Shown piece by piece: positions 1 to 10,633 of a DNA stretch of 64,000 nt (the stretch's first letter is position 1; every line of letters starts with the position of its first letter). The position numbers and the translations under genes were made by a program. Under the pieces are notes generated by a model. That model was not told where the DNA came from. It saw only the letters and a program-made list of their open reading frames with translations, and searched no databases. The stretch comes from Siphonodentalium dalli. Taxonomy: Eukaryota; Mollusca; Scaphopoda; Gadilida; Siphonodentaliidae. The stretch lies in assembly GCA_032622095.1 (NCBI GenBank), contig CP136063.1, positions 29,268,987 through 29,332,986 of the forward strand. Direction: 5' to 3'.

Positions 1-317
1 AGCTTTCATATATACATATATGTACACGTATACTTTTGTTTTGTTTTAACCACTACTGTTCGTTACCTAAACAACTACACCTTTGTAGACCAGAAAACAG
101 TCGAAATATATTAATTATTAATCGACAGAAGTATTTCCTGATATAACTCTATTATTCAGATCCAATATTTTATACCCCGGTAACTATATAATACATAGTT
201 ACAAAGAGATAATCCACCTTTATACCCCGGTAACTATATAATACATAGTTACAAAGAGATAATCCACCTTTATACCCCGGTAACTATATTACATAGTTAC
301 AAAGAGATAATCCACCT
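1..317 (-). mobile_element. TTAA MITE subfamily B, partial (runs off the left edge)
   Basis: The first 120 bases match the internal part of subfamily-B MITEs at 42.65, 56.50 and 60.80 kb (shared AGCTTTCATATATACAT and TTTTAACCACTACTGTT). The rest reads to a terminus ending CCACCT followed by TTAA at 318-321. Together these suggest that another ZF unit lies just left of the window, because subfamily B sits at the 3' end of ZF units elsewhere here. Confidence 0.7.
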
Positions 318-318
318 T
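171..318. repeat. 50-bp MITE terminus repeated three times
   Basis: The terminal 50 bp of the MITE (from TATACCCCGG to AATCCACCTT) occurs in direct tandem at 171-220, 221-270 and 271-318; the third copy lacks 2 bp. Other copies of the family have one terminus. This is a terminal triplication. Confidence 0.9.
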
Positions 319-321
319 TAA

Positions 322-460
322 TTCGTCGCAAGAATATAAATACATGTTGTTTATTAATTTCATAACATAGTAGTCAGAACACTATCCTTCGTAATCAGAG
401 ATAGCTGTCAATACGACGTCTGGAATGGAGATTTATGATTTAGTTCACACGTTGTCTTAA
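322..460. other. Minisatellite left flank, duplicated at 42.74 kb
   Basis: This segment aligns well by eye with 42737-42880 (for example ATCAGAGATAGCTGTCAAT in both). No coding potential is seen. It marks the duplication that carries the 39-bp minisatellite. Confidence 0.7.
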
Positions 461-729
461 TTTAATGTATGCCCTGTCTATAATAAAAGTATGATTTAAT
501 ATATGCCCTGTCTAAATACATGTTTGCTTTAATGTATGCCCTGTCTAAATAAATGTATGATTTAATGTATGCCCTGTCTAAATAAATGTATGATTTAATG
601 TATGCCCTGTCTAAATATGTGTATGATTTAATGTATTCCCTGTCTAAATGAATGTATGATTTAATATATGCCCTGTCTAAATAAATGTGTGATTTAATGT
701 ATGTATGATTTAATGTATTCCCTGTCTAA
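461..729. repeat. 33-bp tandem repeat
   Basis: About eight imperfect copies of a 33-bp unit built around TTTAATGTATGCCCTGTCTA. The last copy runs straight into the 39-bp minisatellite. A single such unit precedes the second minisatellite at about 42920. Confidence 0.85.
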
Positions 730-744
730 ATGTGACAAACAAGT

Positions 745-1683
745 CAGTATCGTGTAAATGGAACAACGATGACGCCAATTATTCGTTCTCGTGTAAATGG
801 AACAACGATGACACCCAGTATTCGTTCTCGTGTAAATGGAACAACGATGACGCCCTGTATTCGTTCTCGTGTAAATGGAACAACGATGACGCCCTGTATT
901 CGTTCTCGTGTAAATGGAACAGCGATGACGCCCAGTATTCGTTCTCGTTCTATATTTAAAGGTGGATTATCTCTTTGTAAATGTATGCCCTGTATAATAA
1001 ATGTGACAAACAAGTCAGTATCGTGTAAATTGAACAACGATGACTCCCTGTATTCGTTCTCGTGTAAATGGAACAACGATGACGCCCAGTATTCGTTCTC
1101 GTGTAAATGGAACGATGACTCCCTGTATTCGTTCTCGTTTAAATGGAACAACGATGACGCCCAGTATTCGTTCTCGTGTAAATGGAACAACGATGACGCC
1201 CAGTATTCGTTCTCGTGTAAATGGAACAACGATGACGACCAGTATTCGTTCTCGTGTAAATGGAACAACGATGACGCCCTGTATTCGTTCTCGTGTAAAC
1301 GGAACAACGATCACGCCCAGTATTCGTTCTCGTGTAAATGGAACAACGATGACGCCCAGTATTCATTCTCGTGTAAATGGAACAACGATGACGCCCAGTA
1401 TTCGTTCTCGTGTAAATGGAACAACGATGACGACCAGTATTCGTTCTCGTGTAAATGGAACAACGATGACGCCCAGTATTCGTTCTCGTGTAAATGGAAC
1501 AACGATGACGACCAGTATTCGTTCTCGTGTAAATGGAACAACGATGACGCCCAGTATTCATTCTCGTGTAAATGGAACAACGATGACGCCCAGTATTCGT
1601 TCTCGTGTAAATGGAACAACGATGACGCCCAGTATTCATTCTCGTGTAAATGGAACAACGATGACGCCCAGTATTCATTCTCG
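745..1683. repeat. 39-bp minisatellite, copy 1
   Basis: About 23 copies of a 39-bp unit (core GTGTAAATGGAACAACGATG, then a variable ACGCCCAGTATTCGTTCTC part). The array is interrupted at 952-1020 by a MITE end and one 33-bp-type unit. Because 39 is a multiple of three and the unit holds few stops, several frames on both strands stay open for 200-300 codons. Those frames encode perfect 13-residue repeats and are by-products of the period rather than evidence of a gene. Confidence 0.9.
952..985 (+). mobile_element. MITE terminus fragment inside minisatellite
   Basis: TATATTTAAAGGTGGATTAT and the following CTCTTTGTAAA are the AGGTGG terminus of MITE-A. It is embedded between two blocks of the 39-bp array. 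No body of the element follows. Confidence 0.75.
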
Positions 1684-1684
1684 T

Positions 1685-1795
1685 TCTATATTTAAAGGTG
1701 GATTATCTCTTTGTAAACTTTGTTATATAGTTACCGAGGTATAAAATATTAGATTTAAAGGTGGATTATCTCTTTGTAAACATGTATTATATTAA
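1685..1795 (+). mobile_element. Tandem pair of MITE-A AGGTGG termini
   Basis: Two direct copies of the first 35-55 bp of MITE-A begin at about 1692 and 1757. Neither continues into the element body. They mirror, in opposite orientation, the triplicated terminus at 171-318 on the other side of the repeat block. Confidence 0.8.
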
Positions 1796-2174
1796 GTCCA
1801 GACGCTAGGATTTTTTTTTTAGATTCTGTTCAACCGGCCACCAAGAAAATGTCCGCCTATTGCCTGTTGTGGGGAACTACATTGCGGTTCATGTAAGGTA
1901 TTCATGGTTTTTGATTGAATAAAGCTTAAAATAACCATAAACTGATATTTCAAACTACAGATGACAGTTTATGTCATATTGACATTATTTCCTTTTAAAA
2001 TGTTAGTAATAGAGATATTATTTCACATCGCCACACAAGATTTTGGAAAATAAATACTATTTTCGAAAAAATAATTATTTAAGTGCGTTTTTTGGGCAAA
2101 TATTTGCTTTCGTTTCAATTTATTTCTGAAACTGATAGCACACAGCTTTTAATTTCCCTACTTAATTCCGAATG
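1796..2174. other. No gene seen
   Basis: AT-rich unique-looking sequence. No long open frame, repeat or RNA gene was recognised. Confidence 0.5.
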
Positions 2175-2178
2175 TTAA

Positions 2179-2698
2179 AGATGGATTATCTCTTTAATTA
2201 ACAAATTTTAAATAGTTGCGTGGGTATAAAATAATATATATGAACTGAAGACCTATGTCCGGAAAAGCTTCTAGCAATTAATATTGATTTTATTTCGAAT
2301 ATTAAATCGGGCCCGTTTATGTTACTATTTTTAGAACCGACCATTCGGATGAGACCGTATTGCGATATAGAGCACTGGGCTGTTCCTACGGCTACGCAAC
2401 GAATGTCAAATGTCACAGATTGGTTGTTTGTATTGTTTTGTTCCACAGATATAAGCGATAATGAGCATAATTAACGTTTATTTGTGACAAAATTGCACAA
2501 TATAATTTCTGGTCTCTGTTAACAGTAACCACTATTGTTCGTTAGCTGAACAAACACACTTTTTTAGACCAGAACATATTCGAAATAAAATTAATATTAA
2601 TCGATAGAAGCATTTCCGGACAGGAGTCTTCGATTCAAATCTAATATTTTATACCCCGGTAACTATATAATACATGTTTACAAAGAGATAATCCACCT
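2179..2698 (-). mobile_element. MITE-A copy, full length
   Basis: Starts AGATGGATTATCTCTTT and ends AAAGAGATAATCCACCT, with TTAA at 2175-2178 and 2699-2702. At about 520 bp it is a standard length copy. It carries the recurrent 82-codon internal frame on the minus strand. The right flank TTAAGACCAC matches the leader of the ZF units, but the left flank does not match the sequence that should precede it. Confidence 0.9.
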
Positions 2699-2702
2699 TT
2701 AA

Positions 2703-3000
2703 GACCACTTTTTAAAATGATATTTTCGTGATAGAAACATTTTTATTTCCTTTGGCACGTATTATGCGAAATTATCTTAACATACCTGTGTAGATCATCT
2801 ATTCGATAAATATAACTCTTGTATGAGTTGTTCTGTTAGTTTTAGTCAGATAATTTAAGTTAAGGTCAACAGTGGCGTCTGAACGGAAACACAACAGTAA
2901 ACTGTATCATTGTAATTCGTACATCTATGGAGTCATCGAATTGAACATTGTTTTGTTATTAAACTGTTTAGTGTGGTAAACCATAGAAACAGGTGAACAC
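2703..3000 (+). repeat. ZF unit 1 conserved 5' leader block
   Basis: About 300 bp shared at high identity by six units (here, 12.43, 39.22, 52.06, 56.67 and 60.97 kb), starting at GACCACTTTTTAAAATGAT. It holds an AT-rich TATA-like run (GATAAATATAAC) and, near its 3' end, AAACAGGTGAAC, which resembles a splice donor. A promoter or 5' UTR role is inferred from position and conservation only. Confidence 0.5.
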
Positions 3001-3009
3001 CTTGACTAC

Positions 3010-3622
3010 ATATACATGTTAGATGATCCACACATGGTGTCGCCCGCATCAATGTGATGTATGCAGGGAATAATTGACTCAATCAAGAAGGCATTCGTCC
3101 AGTCGAGAAGGCTGATAGCGATACACACCGGGGACCTCCCATACCATATACATAGGAACCAAGACTGTATTAATGTGATCTCTGCTAGAATGTAATTACC
3201 CAGTCGACGAAGCCTGGCACACACCGGGGATCTCCCATACCATAGACATAGGAACCAAGACTGTATTAATGTGATCTGTGCTGGAATATAATTATCCAGT
3301 CGACGAAGCCTGGTACACACCGGGGATCTCCCATACCATATACATAGGAACCAAGACTGTATATTAATGTGATCTGTGCTAGAATGTAATTATCCAGTCG
3401 ACGACGCCTGGTACACACCAGGGATCTCCCATACCATATACATAGGAACCAAGACTGTATTAATGTGATCTGTGCTAGAATGTAATTATCCAGTCGACGA
3501 AGCCTGGTACACACCGGGGATCTCCCATACCATAGACATAGGAACCAAGACTGTATTAATGTGATCTGTGCTGGAAGGTAATTATCCTGTCGAAATAATT
3601 TAATATTCACTCGAGTAGCTTG
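3010..3622 (+). pseudogene. Decayed zinc fingers and 110-bp repeats upstream of ZF array 1
   Basis: Fragments of finger coding sequence (CATCAATGTGATGTATGCAG; TGATCTGTGCTAG) can be read with stops and frame changes. From about 3120 a module of about 110 bp derived from a decayed finger is tandemly repeated about five times, with CCTGGTACACACCGGGGATC and AACCAAGACTGTATTAATG as landmarks. Other units carry one or two modules. The last decayed finger runs into the ATG of the open array; its Ser codon is TAA, which closes the frame nine codons before that ATG. Confidence 0.75.
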
Positions 3623-4432
3623 ATGAAAACCAAGAGGATCCAATCGGGTGATCGGCCGTATCATTGTGATGTGTGTGGGAAATCATTTACTCAATCTATT
3701 AACCTGGCTGCACATAAGAAGATCCACACAGGGGATCGCCCGTCCCAATGTGATTTGTGCGAGAAATCATTTACTCAGTCGAGTGACCTGACGAAACATA
3801 AGAGGATTCACACGGGTGATCGGCCGTATCATTGTGATGTGTGTGAGAAATCATTTACTCAGAAGGGTGGCTTGACGAAACATAAGAGAATCCACACGGG
3901 GGATCGCCCGTATCAATGCAATATGTGCGAGAAATCATTTACTGAGTCGAGTAACCTGATTACACATAAGAGAATCCACACGGGGGATCGCCCGTACCAA
4001 TGTGATCTGTGTGAGAAATCATTTACTCAGTCTATAGGCCTGACTACACATAAGATGATCCACTCGGGGGATCGCCCGTACCAATGTGATGTGTGCGAGA
4101 AATCATTTACTCAGTCGAGTGACTTGACGAAACATAAGAGGATCCACACGGGTGAACGACCGCATCAATGTGATGTGTGCGAGATATCATTTGCTCACTC
4201 GAGTGGCCTGACGAAACATAAGAGAATCCACACCGGGGATCGCCCGTACCAATGTGATCTGTGTGAGAAATCATTTACTCAATCTAATCACCTGGCTACA
4301 CATAAGATGATCCACACGTGTGATCGGCCATACCAATGTGATGTGCGCGAGAAATCATTTACTCAGTCGAGTGACCTGACGAGACATAAGAAGATCCACA
4401 CGGATCATCGCCCGTATCAATGTGATGTGTAA
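3623..4432 (+). CDS. Poly-C2H2 zinc-finger protein, unit 1 (9 modules)
   Basis: A presumed nuclear, sequence-specific DNA-binding protein. After a 12-residue lead-in it consists of nine 28-residue modules of C-X2-C-X12-H-X3-H, with the YQCDVCEKSFT core and TGDRP or TGERP linkers. Helix variants run in order INLAA, SSDLTK, KGGLTK, SSNLIT, SIGLTT, SSDLTK, SSGLTK, SNHLAT, SSDLTR. Module 9 has CDVR instead of CDVC, so it has lost a zinc ligand. A truncated tenth module ends at YQCDV, where TAA comes from the first satellite unit. No KRAB, SCAN or BTB domain is present. The ATG lies inside a former finger and an in-frame TAA precedes it, so the start could also be a splice-in exon. Modules 1-8 match modules 3-10 of unit 6 almost exactly. 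Confidence 0.75.
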   Translation: MKTKRIQSGDRPYHCDVCGKSFTQSINLAAHKKIHTGDRPSQCDLCEKSFTQSSDLTKHKRIHTGDRPYHCDVCEKSFTQKGGLTKHKRIHTGDRPYQCNMCEKSFTESSNLITHKRIHTGDRPYQCDLCEKSFTQSIGLTTHKMIHSGDRPYQCDVCEKSFTQSSDLTKHKRIHTGERPHQCDVCEISFAHSSGLTKHKRIHTGDRPYQCDLCEKSFTQSNHLATHKMIHTCDRPYQCDVREKSFTQSSDLTRHKKIHTDHRPYQCDV

Positions 4433-6821
4433 TAACATACAATGATATATACCCACCGTGTAATATATACATCGTGTAATAATGTACACATCGTGTAGTA
4501 CTGTAAGAATATACACACCGTATAATAATACACATCATGTAATAATATACACACCATGTAATAACATGCACATCATGTAATAACATACACATAATGGATG
4601 TAAAATTTTATCATCTGGTATTCTTTGTTTTATGATGCACGTTTTATCAATACAACAGTCAAAATGTTTAAATATAATGAAATATAATAATATACATATC
4701 ATGTAATAATATACACATCGTAATGATATACACATCATGTAATAATATACACACCATGTAATAATATACACACCATATAATAACATACACACCATGTAAT
4801 AATATACACATCATGTAATAATATACACACCATGTAAAATATATACATCATGTACGAACATACACATAATGGATTACACATCGTAATGGTATACACATCA
4901 TGTAATAATATATACACCGTAAAATAATGTACACACCATGTAAAATTATACACACCATGTAATAACATACACATCATGTAATACTATACACACCGTATAA
5001 TAATGTACACACCATGTAATAATATACTCACCATGTAATAATATACAGACCATGTAATAACATACACATCATGTAATAATATACACACTTTGTAATAATA
5101 TACACATCGTGTAATAACACACACCATGTAATGATATACACACCATGTAATAATATACACACCATGTAATAATATACACATCGTGTAATAACATAAACAC
5201 CATGTAATAATATACACACCATGTAATAATATACACATCATGTAATAATACACATCATGTAATAATATACACACCGTGTAATAATATACACACTTTGTAA
5301 TAATATACACATCGTGTAATAACACACACCATGTAATGATATACACACCATGTAATAATATACACACCATGTAATAATATACACATCGTGTAATAACATA
5401 AACACCATGTAATAATATACACACCATGTAATAATATACACATCGTGTAATAACACACACCATGTAATGATATACACACCATGTAATAATATACACACCA
5501 TGTAATAATATACACATCGTGTAATAACATAAACACCATGTAATAATATACACACCATGTAATAATATACACATCATGTAATAATACACATCATGTAATA
5601 ATATACACACCGTGTAATAACATAAACACCATGTAATAATATACACACCATGTAATAATATACACATCATGTAATAATACACATCATGTAATAATATACA
5701 CACCGTGTAATAATATACACACTTTGTAATAATATACACATCGTGTAATAACACACACCATGTAATGATATACACACCATGTAATAATATACACACCATG
5801 TAATAATATACACATCGTGTAATAACATAAACACCATGTAATAATATACACACCATGTAATAATATACACATCGTGTAATAACACACACCATGTAATGAT
5901 ATACACACCATGTAATAATATACACACCATGTAATAATATACACATCGTGTAATAACATAAACACCATGTAATAATATACACATCATGTAATAATACACA
6001 TCATGTAATAATATACACACCGTGTAATAACATAAACACCATGTAATAATATACACACCATGTAATAATATACACACCGTGTAATAATATACACAGCATG
6101 TAATAATAAACACACCATGTAATAACATAAACACCATGTAATAATAAACACACCATGTAATAATATACACACCATGTAATAATATACACATCATGTAATA
6201 ATACACATCATGTAATAATATACACACCGTGTAATAATATACACAGCATGTAATAATATAACCACCATGTAATAACATAAACACCATGTAATAATATACA
6301 CACCAAGTAATAATATACACACCATGTTATAACATGCACACCATGTGATAATATACACACCATGTTATAACATACACACCATGTAATAATATACACACCA
6401 TGTAATAATATACACATCATGTAATAATATACACACCGTGTAATAATATACACACCGTGTAATAATATACACAGCATGTAATAATATACACACCATGTAA
6501 TAATATACACATCATGTAATAATAAACACACCATGTAATAATATACACACCATGTAATAATATACACATCATGTAATACTATACACATCATGTAATAATA
6601 TACACACCGTGTAATAATATACACAGCATGTAATAATATAACCACCATGTAATAATATACACACCATGTAATAATATACACACCATGTAATAATATACAC
6701 ACCATGTCATAACATAAACACCATGTAATAATATACACACCGTGTAATAATATAAACACCATGCAATAATATACACACCATGTAATAACATACACACTGT
6801 ATAATAATATACACACCAAGT
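4433..6821. repeat. 19-bp satellite array, unit 1 (expanded)
   Basis: Roughly 120 copies of a 19-bp unit ACCATGTAATAATATACAC with variants at the second and third trinucleotides (ATC, GTG, CAT). A non-satellite block of about 100 bp (ATAATGGATGTAAAATTTTA and onward) interrupts it at 4589-4690. Minus-strand frames encode a 19-residue repeat (VYIIT, VCILLHG) and are by-products of the period. This is the longest of the seven arrays. Confidence 0.9.
5230..6088. repeat. 429-bp higher-order repeat in the satellite
   Basis: Landmarks recur exactly 429 bp apart: CACTTTGTAA at 5291 and 5720, and AACACACACC at 5321/5750 and 5452/5881. A multi-unit block of the satellite was therefore duplicated as a piece. 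Confidence 0.85.
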
Positions 6822-7110
6822 TCCCCCTTTTTTTAATTATGTATAGAACAGTCAAAATGTTTAAATATATTGTAAATATTACTTTTGTATAAACGCATTT
6901 TATGGTAAAATTTGAATTTTCTAGCAGCTTGGAATGACAGCTCTCCCTTCTACAATATACGAGCGTGGTCCACAGTTATTGATCGATAATGAACTCGAAC
7001 AAACTGGTATTTTATCAATTTCGTCATAGCAATAAAATAGTCTTTTTTTTCCTGTGGCGAAATAACCAGAAATTTCAAATAATTGACACTATTTTGCTCA
7101 ATTCCTCCCC
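6822..7110 (+). repeat. ZF unit 1 conserved 3' block
   Basis: Non-coding block shared with 42.0, 55.86, 59.65 and 63.46 kb (TCTACAATATACGAGCG; AATGAACTCGAACAAACTGG; TTCAAATAATTGAC). It always follows the satellite. In this unit no subfamily-B MITE follows it. Confidence 0.8.
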
Positions 7111-7959
7111 AAGGCAAGAACAAATAATATGATAATAACGTACTACGTTATTCGAAAACTTACTCCATCCAAGGCCATCCAAAAGTAAAACAAAGTGATC
7201 CAGACAGACTGGTGAACAAAACAAACGAAAGCACTGCCACTGATGGTTATTTAAACCAAATATCCGGCTACCACCTTGGACCAAAATATCTTAACAAAAT
7301 ATGTACCATGCAAATTTCCATTGCGAGCTATTTCTGAATACTGAATAGAACATGGTATAAAATTGTCTACTGTGAGGGGTTACTAGCAGATTATTTAACC
7401 CATTCACAATACAAACCGTTCATAACACCACGCATACATGGCCTCAATAGCCCGAAGACGATTGTGACTCGCCACACAGTAGTATTTCAACCAGGCTATA
7501 CTCATGATTCTTTCAATGAACTGGATATTGCATGTACACTTCTGCTACAGTGATTGGTACTTGATAGCACTATTGGAGCTAATGATATGATATGATATCC
7601 ATATCGCGATTCAATTTAGTCTTTTAAACTTGGAAAAATTATTGAAATTTCAGCAAGCAGTGACGAATGGTATAATGATAATTTTGTTTCTCATTTAAAA
7701 TAGCACCCTATTCCATTCCTAAGCTAAAATAAACACTCTAACAAATACATTTGGTATCCGGAGAAGTTCCAAAAAAAGGGCACACTATCCGTTCAGAATA
7801 TGCATTGCATGTATGCAGCAAAACCCATTTCAAATGAAAGTGTCAATGACGTTGTAGCTCAACTTGGAAAGGGAATAATTTAATGTATTACAGTCAAATG
7901 CATCGATTAGGAATGTGGAAAGTTGAATGTCTAATACTAGTTTATAGACATGAAGAGAA
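7111..7959. other. No gene seen; 7111-7381 duplicated at the window end
   Basis: 7111-7381 is nearly identical to 63741-64000. The remainder is unique-looking and AT-rich. The short open frames here have no recognisable domain. Confidence 0.6.
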
Positions 7960-8905
7960 TAGTAAAATCCAAGATGGCTGCTGGCGGCCATGTTTTCGGC
8001 CGAATGACCCCAAAATGAGTCATTCCCATGTCATCGTTAACATCAATGACAAATTTTATGACGACCAGACTAAAGGTACGACCTGTAGCCCATGCTAAAG
8101 AATTTAGTCATACAAAGAGTAAAATCCAAGATGGCTGCTGGAGGCCATGTTTTTTGGCCGATTGACCCTAAGATGACTCATTCCCATCTACATGTCATTA
8201 TTGACATTCATAACAAATTTTATGATGATCAGACTAAAGGTATGACATGTAGCCCATGCTAAATAATTTAGTCATACAAAGAGTATAATCCAAGATGGCT
8301 GCTGGCGGCCATGTTTTCGGCCGAATGACCCCAAAATGAGTCGTTGCCATCTACATGTCATCGATAACATCCAAGACAAATTTTATGACGATCAGACTAA
8401 ATGTACGACCTGTAGCCCATGCTAAAAAAATTAGTCATGCAAAGAGTAAAATCCAAGATGGCCACTGGCGGCCATGTTTTTTTGTCCGAATGACCCCAAT
8501 ATGACTCGTTCCCATCTACATTCCAATTTCAACAACCATGACAAAGTTCATGATGATCAGACTGAAAGTACGACCTGTAGCCTGTGCTAAACGATTTAGT
8601 CATACAAAGAGTAAAATCCAAGATGGCTCCTAGCGGCCATGTTGTTGGACCGAATGACCCCAAAATTACTCGTTCCTATCTACATGTCAATATTAACATC
8701 CATGACAAATTTCATGATGATCAGACAAACAGTACGACCTGTAGCCCGTGCTAATGAATTGAATTTTGAAATCCAATATGGCGACTGGCAACCATTTTTT
8801 TTCTCCAAAATTAATCATTCTGGTCTAAATGTTGATGTCAACAGCTACCGGTATGACAAATTTCATAATGATCCGACCAAAGTTACGACCTGTAGCCTGC
8901 ATTGT
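7960..8905. repeat. Approx. 160-bp tandem repeat, six copies
   Basis: The phrase AATCCAAGATGGC (or a near variant) recurs at 7966, 8123, 8287, 8449, 8614 and 8770, a spacing of 155-165 bp. Each is followed by GGCCATGTTTT, CGAATGACCCCAA and GATCAGACTAAAG motifs. Divergence increases towards the 3' end. No coding function is apparent. Confidence 0.85.
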
Positions 8906-9581
8906 TGATGCCTTATGTACACACGTACACATGCACACATGGACGACGGATAACAAAGCCATGGCAATAGCTCAAGCTTTACAAAGTAAAGTTGAGCTAA
9001 TAACTTGAATTATAGGTATAAACGGACTGAAATGTAGAAATTATAGTAAGTTTGCACAACCTTCCCCGAAGCAGCATGCAATTTGCCCAAGAATTCCACA
9101 CATAGAGAGCGCCACTGTGTGGAAGGATTTACATGTCATCATGACATAAACAAGATCATGCCATGAATCTCTACTAAAGCTGACGCCCGTAGAGATAATA
9201 TTCCACCTGTACAAAACCCGGGAACTTTTTTAAGTTTTGACAGGGAACCTTATAAAGTAAAAAAAAAAAGTAACATGGGGAATGTACTTCTTTGTTCATA
9301 CATGTACATGTACCTGTGGCTTAATGATTTATTCATCGGTATGTGAAGTTCCCAGCTCGATATTACAGAATTGCTTTCGCGTTATGTCGCTTAGGCCAAA
9401 GGTATCGGAGCGAAAAAATTAGGGTAGGTAGGTAGGGAAATAATTGTTTTTAATTTTATTTCGACATTTTTTATCCAGCTGCAGAAATGTTGAACAACAT
9501 TGACCGAAGTGACATAAAATGCCAATCTGTGTTGTGGGGAAAGTATTACTTGATCAGCACAGTGGAAACTGGAAATATACA
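8906..9581. other. No gene; holds an empty MITE site
   Basis: 9140-9350 is a diverged copy of 16108-16256 plus 16773-16800 (ATCATGCCA...AATCTCTACTAAAGCT; TTTTGACAGGGAACCTTATA). At 9321-9324 it has TTAA where the 16-kb copy contains a MITE. Confidence 0.75.
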
Positions 9582-9585
9582 TTAA

Positions 9586-10629
9586 AGGTGGATTATCTCT
9601 TTGTAAACATGTATTATATAGTTACCGGGGTATAAAATATTATATTTGAATCGAAGAATCCTGTCCGGAAATGCTTCTATCGATTAATATTAATTTTATT
9701 TCGAATATTTTCTGGTCTAAAAAGGTGTGTTTGTTCAGCTAACGAACAATAGTGGTTACTGTTAACAGAGACCAGAAATTATATTGTGCAATTTTTTCAC
9801 AGATAAACGTTAATTATATTCATTATCGCTTATATCTTTGGAAAAAGACAATACAAACAACCAATCTGTGATATTCGACATTCGTTGCATAGCCGTAGGA
9901 ACAGCCCAGTGCTCTATATCGCAATTCGGTCTCATCCGAATGGTCGGTTCTAAAAATAGTAACATAAACGGGCCCAATTTAAAGATGGATTATCTCTTTA
10001 AATAACAAATTTTAAATAGTTGCGTGGGTATAAAATAATAGATATGAACTGAAGACCTATGTCCGGAAAAGCTTCTATCAATTAATATTGATTTTATTTC
10101 GAATATAAAATCGGGCCCATTTATGTTACTATTTTTAGAACCGACCATTCGGATGAGACCTTATTGCGATATAGAGCACTGGGCTGTTCCCACGGCTACG
10201 CAACGAATGTCAAATGTCACAGATTGGTTGTGTGTATTGTTTTGTTCCAACGATATAAGCGATAACGAGTATAATTAACATCTATTTGTGACAAAATTGC
10301 ACAATATAATTTCTGGTCTCTGTTAACAGTAACCACCATTGTTCGTTAGCTGAACAAACACACCTTTTTAGACCAGAAAATATTCGAAATAAAATTAATA
10401 TTAATCGATAGAAGCATTTCCGGACAGGAGTCTTCGATTCAAATCTAATATTTTATACCCCGGTAACTATATAATACATGTTTACAAAGAGATAATCCAC
10501 CTTTAATATTCGAAATAAAATCAATATTAATTGATACAAGCTTTTCCGGACATAGGTCTTCAGTTCATATCTATTATTTTATACCCACGCAACTATTTAA
10601 AATTTGTTATTTAAAGAGATAATCCATAT
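9586..10629 (+). mobile_element. MITE-A copy split by a second MITE-A
   Basis: Full-length copy in + orientation (AGGTGG end left, TTAA at 9582-9585; right end at 10629 followed by TTAA at 10630-10633). Its body is interrupted by an inverted second copy at 9983-10502, inserted into the internal TTAA of GATTTAATATTCG. Confidence 0.9.
9983..10502 (-). mobile_element. MITE-A nested insertion, 520 bp
   Basis: Starts AGATGG and ends CCACCT. TTAA at 9979-9982 and again at 10503-10506 corresponds to the single TTAA at 60374-60377 in an uninterrupted copy. This gives direct evidence that TTAA is the target-site duplication and that the element ends are AGRTGG and its complement. Confidence 0.95.
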
Positions 10630-10633
10630 TTAA

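Noticed and set aside
461-1690. CRISPR-like array
   Set aside because: Units are contiguous tandem repeats without unique spacers, in a eukaryotic context.
732-1744. Open frames of 75-308 codons in five frames over the minisatellite
   Set aside because: The 39-bp period is a multiple of three and stop-poor. Several frames on both strands are open at once, which argues against any one being a gene.
3006-3664. Minus-strand frames opposite the decayed fingers (also at 39.5, 56.9 and 61.3 kb)
   Set aside because: They are antisense shadows of the 110-bp modules derived from decayed fingers.
4359-6855. Long minus-strand open frames rich in Tyr, Ile and Cys
   Set aside because: They are translations of the 19-bp satellite; three units make 19 codons, giving a perfect 19-residue repeat. 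The same happens in every satellite array (13.9, 40.8, 54.8, 58.3 and 62.6 kb).
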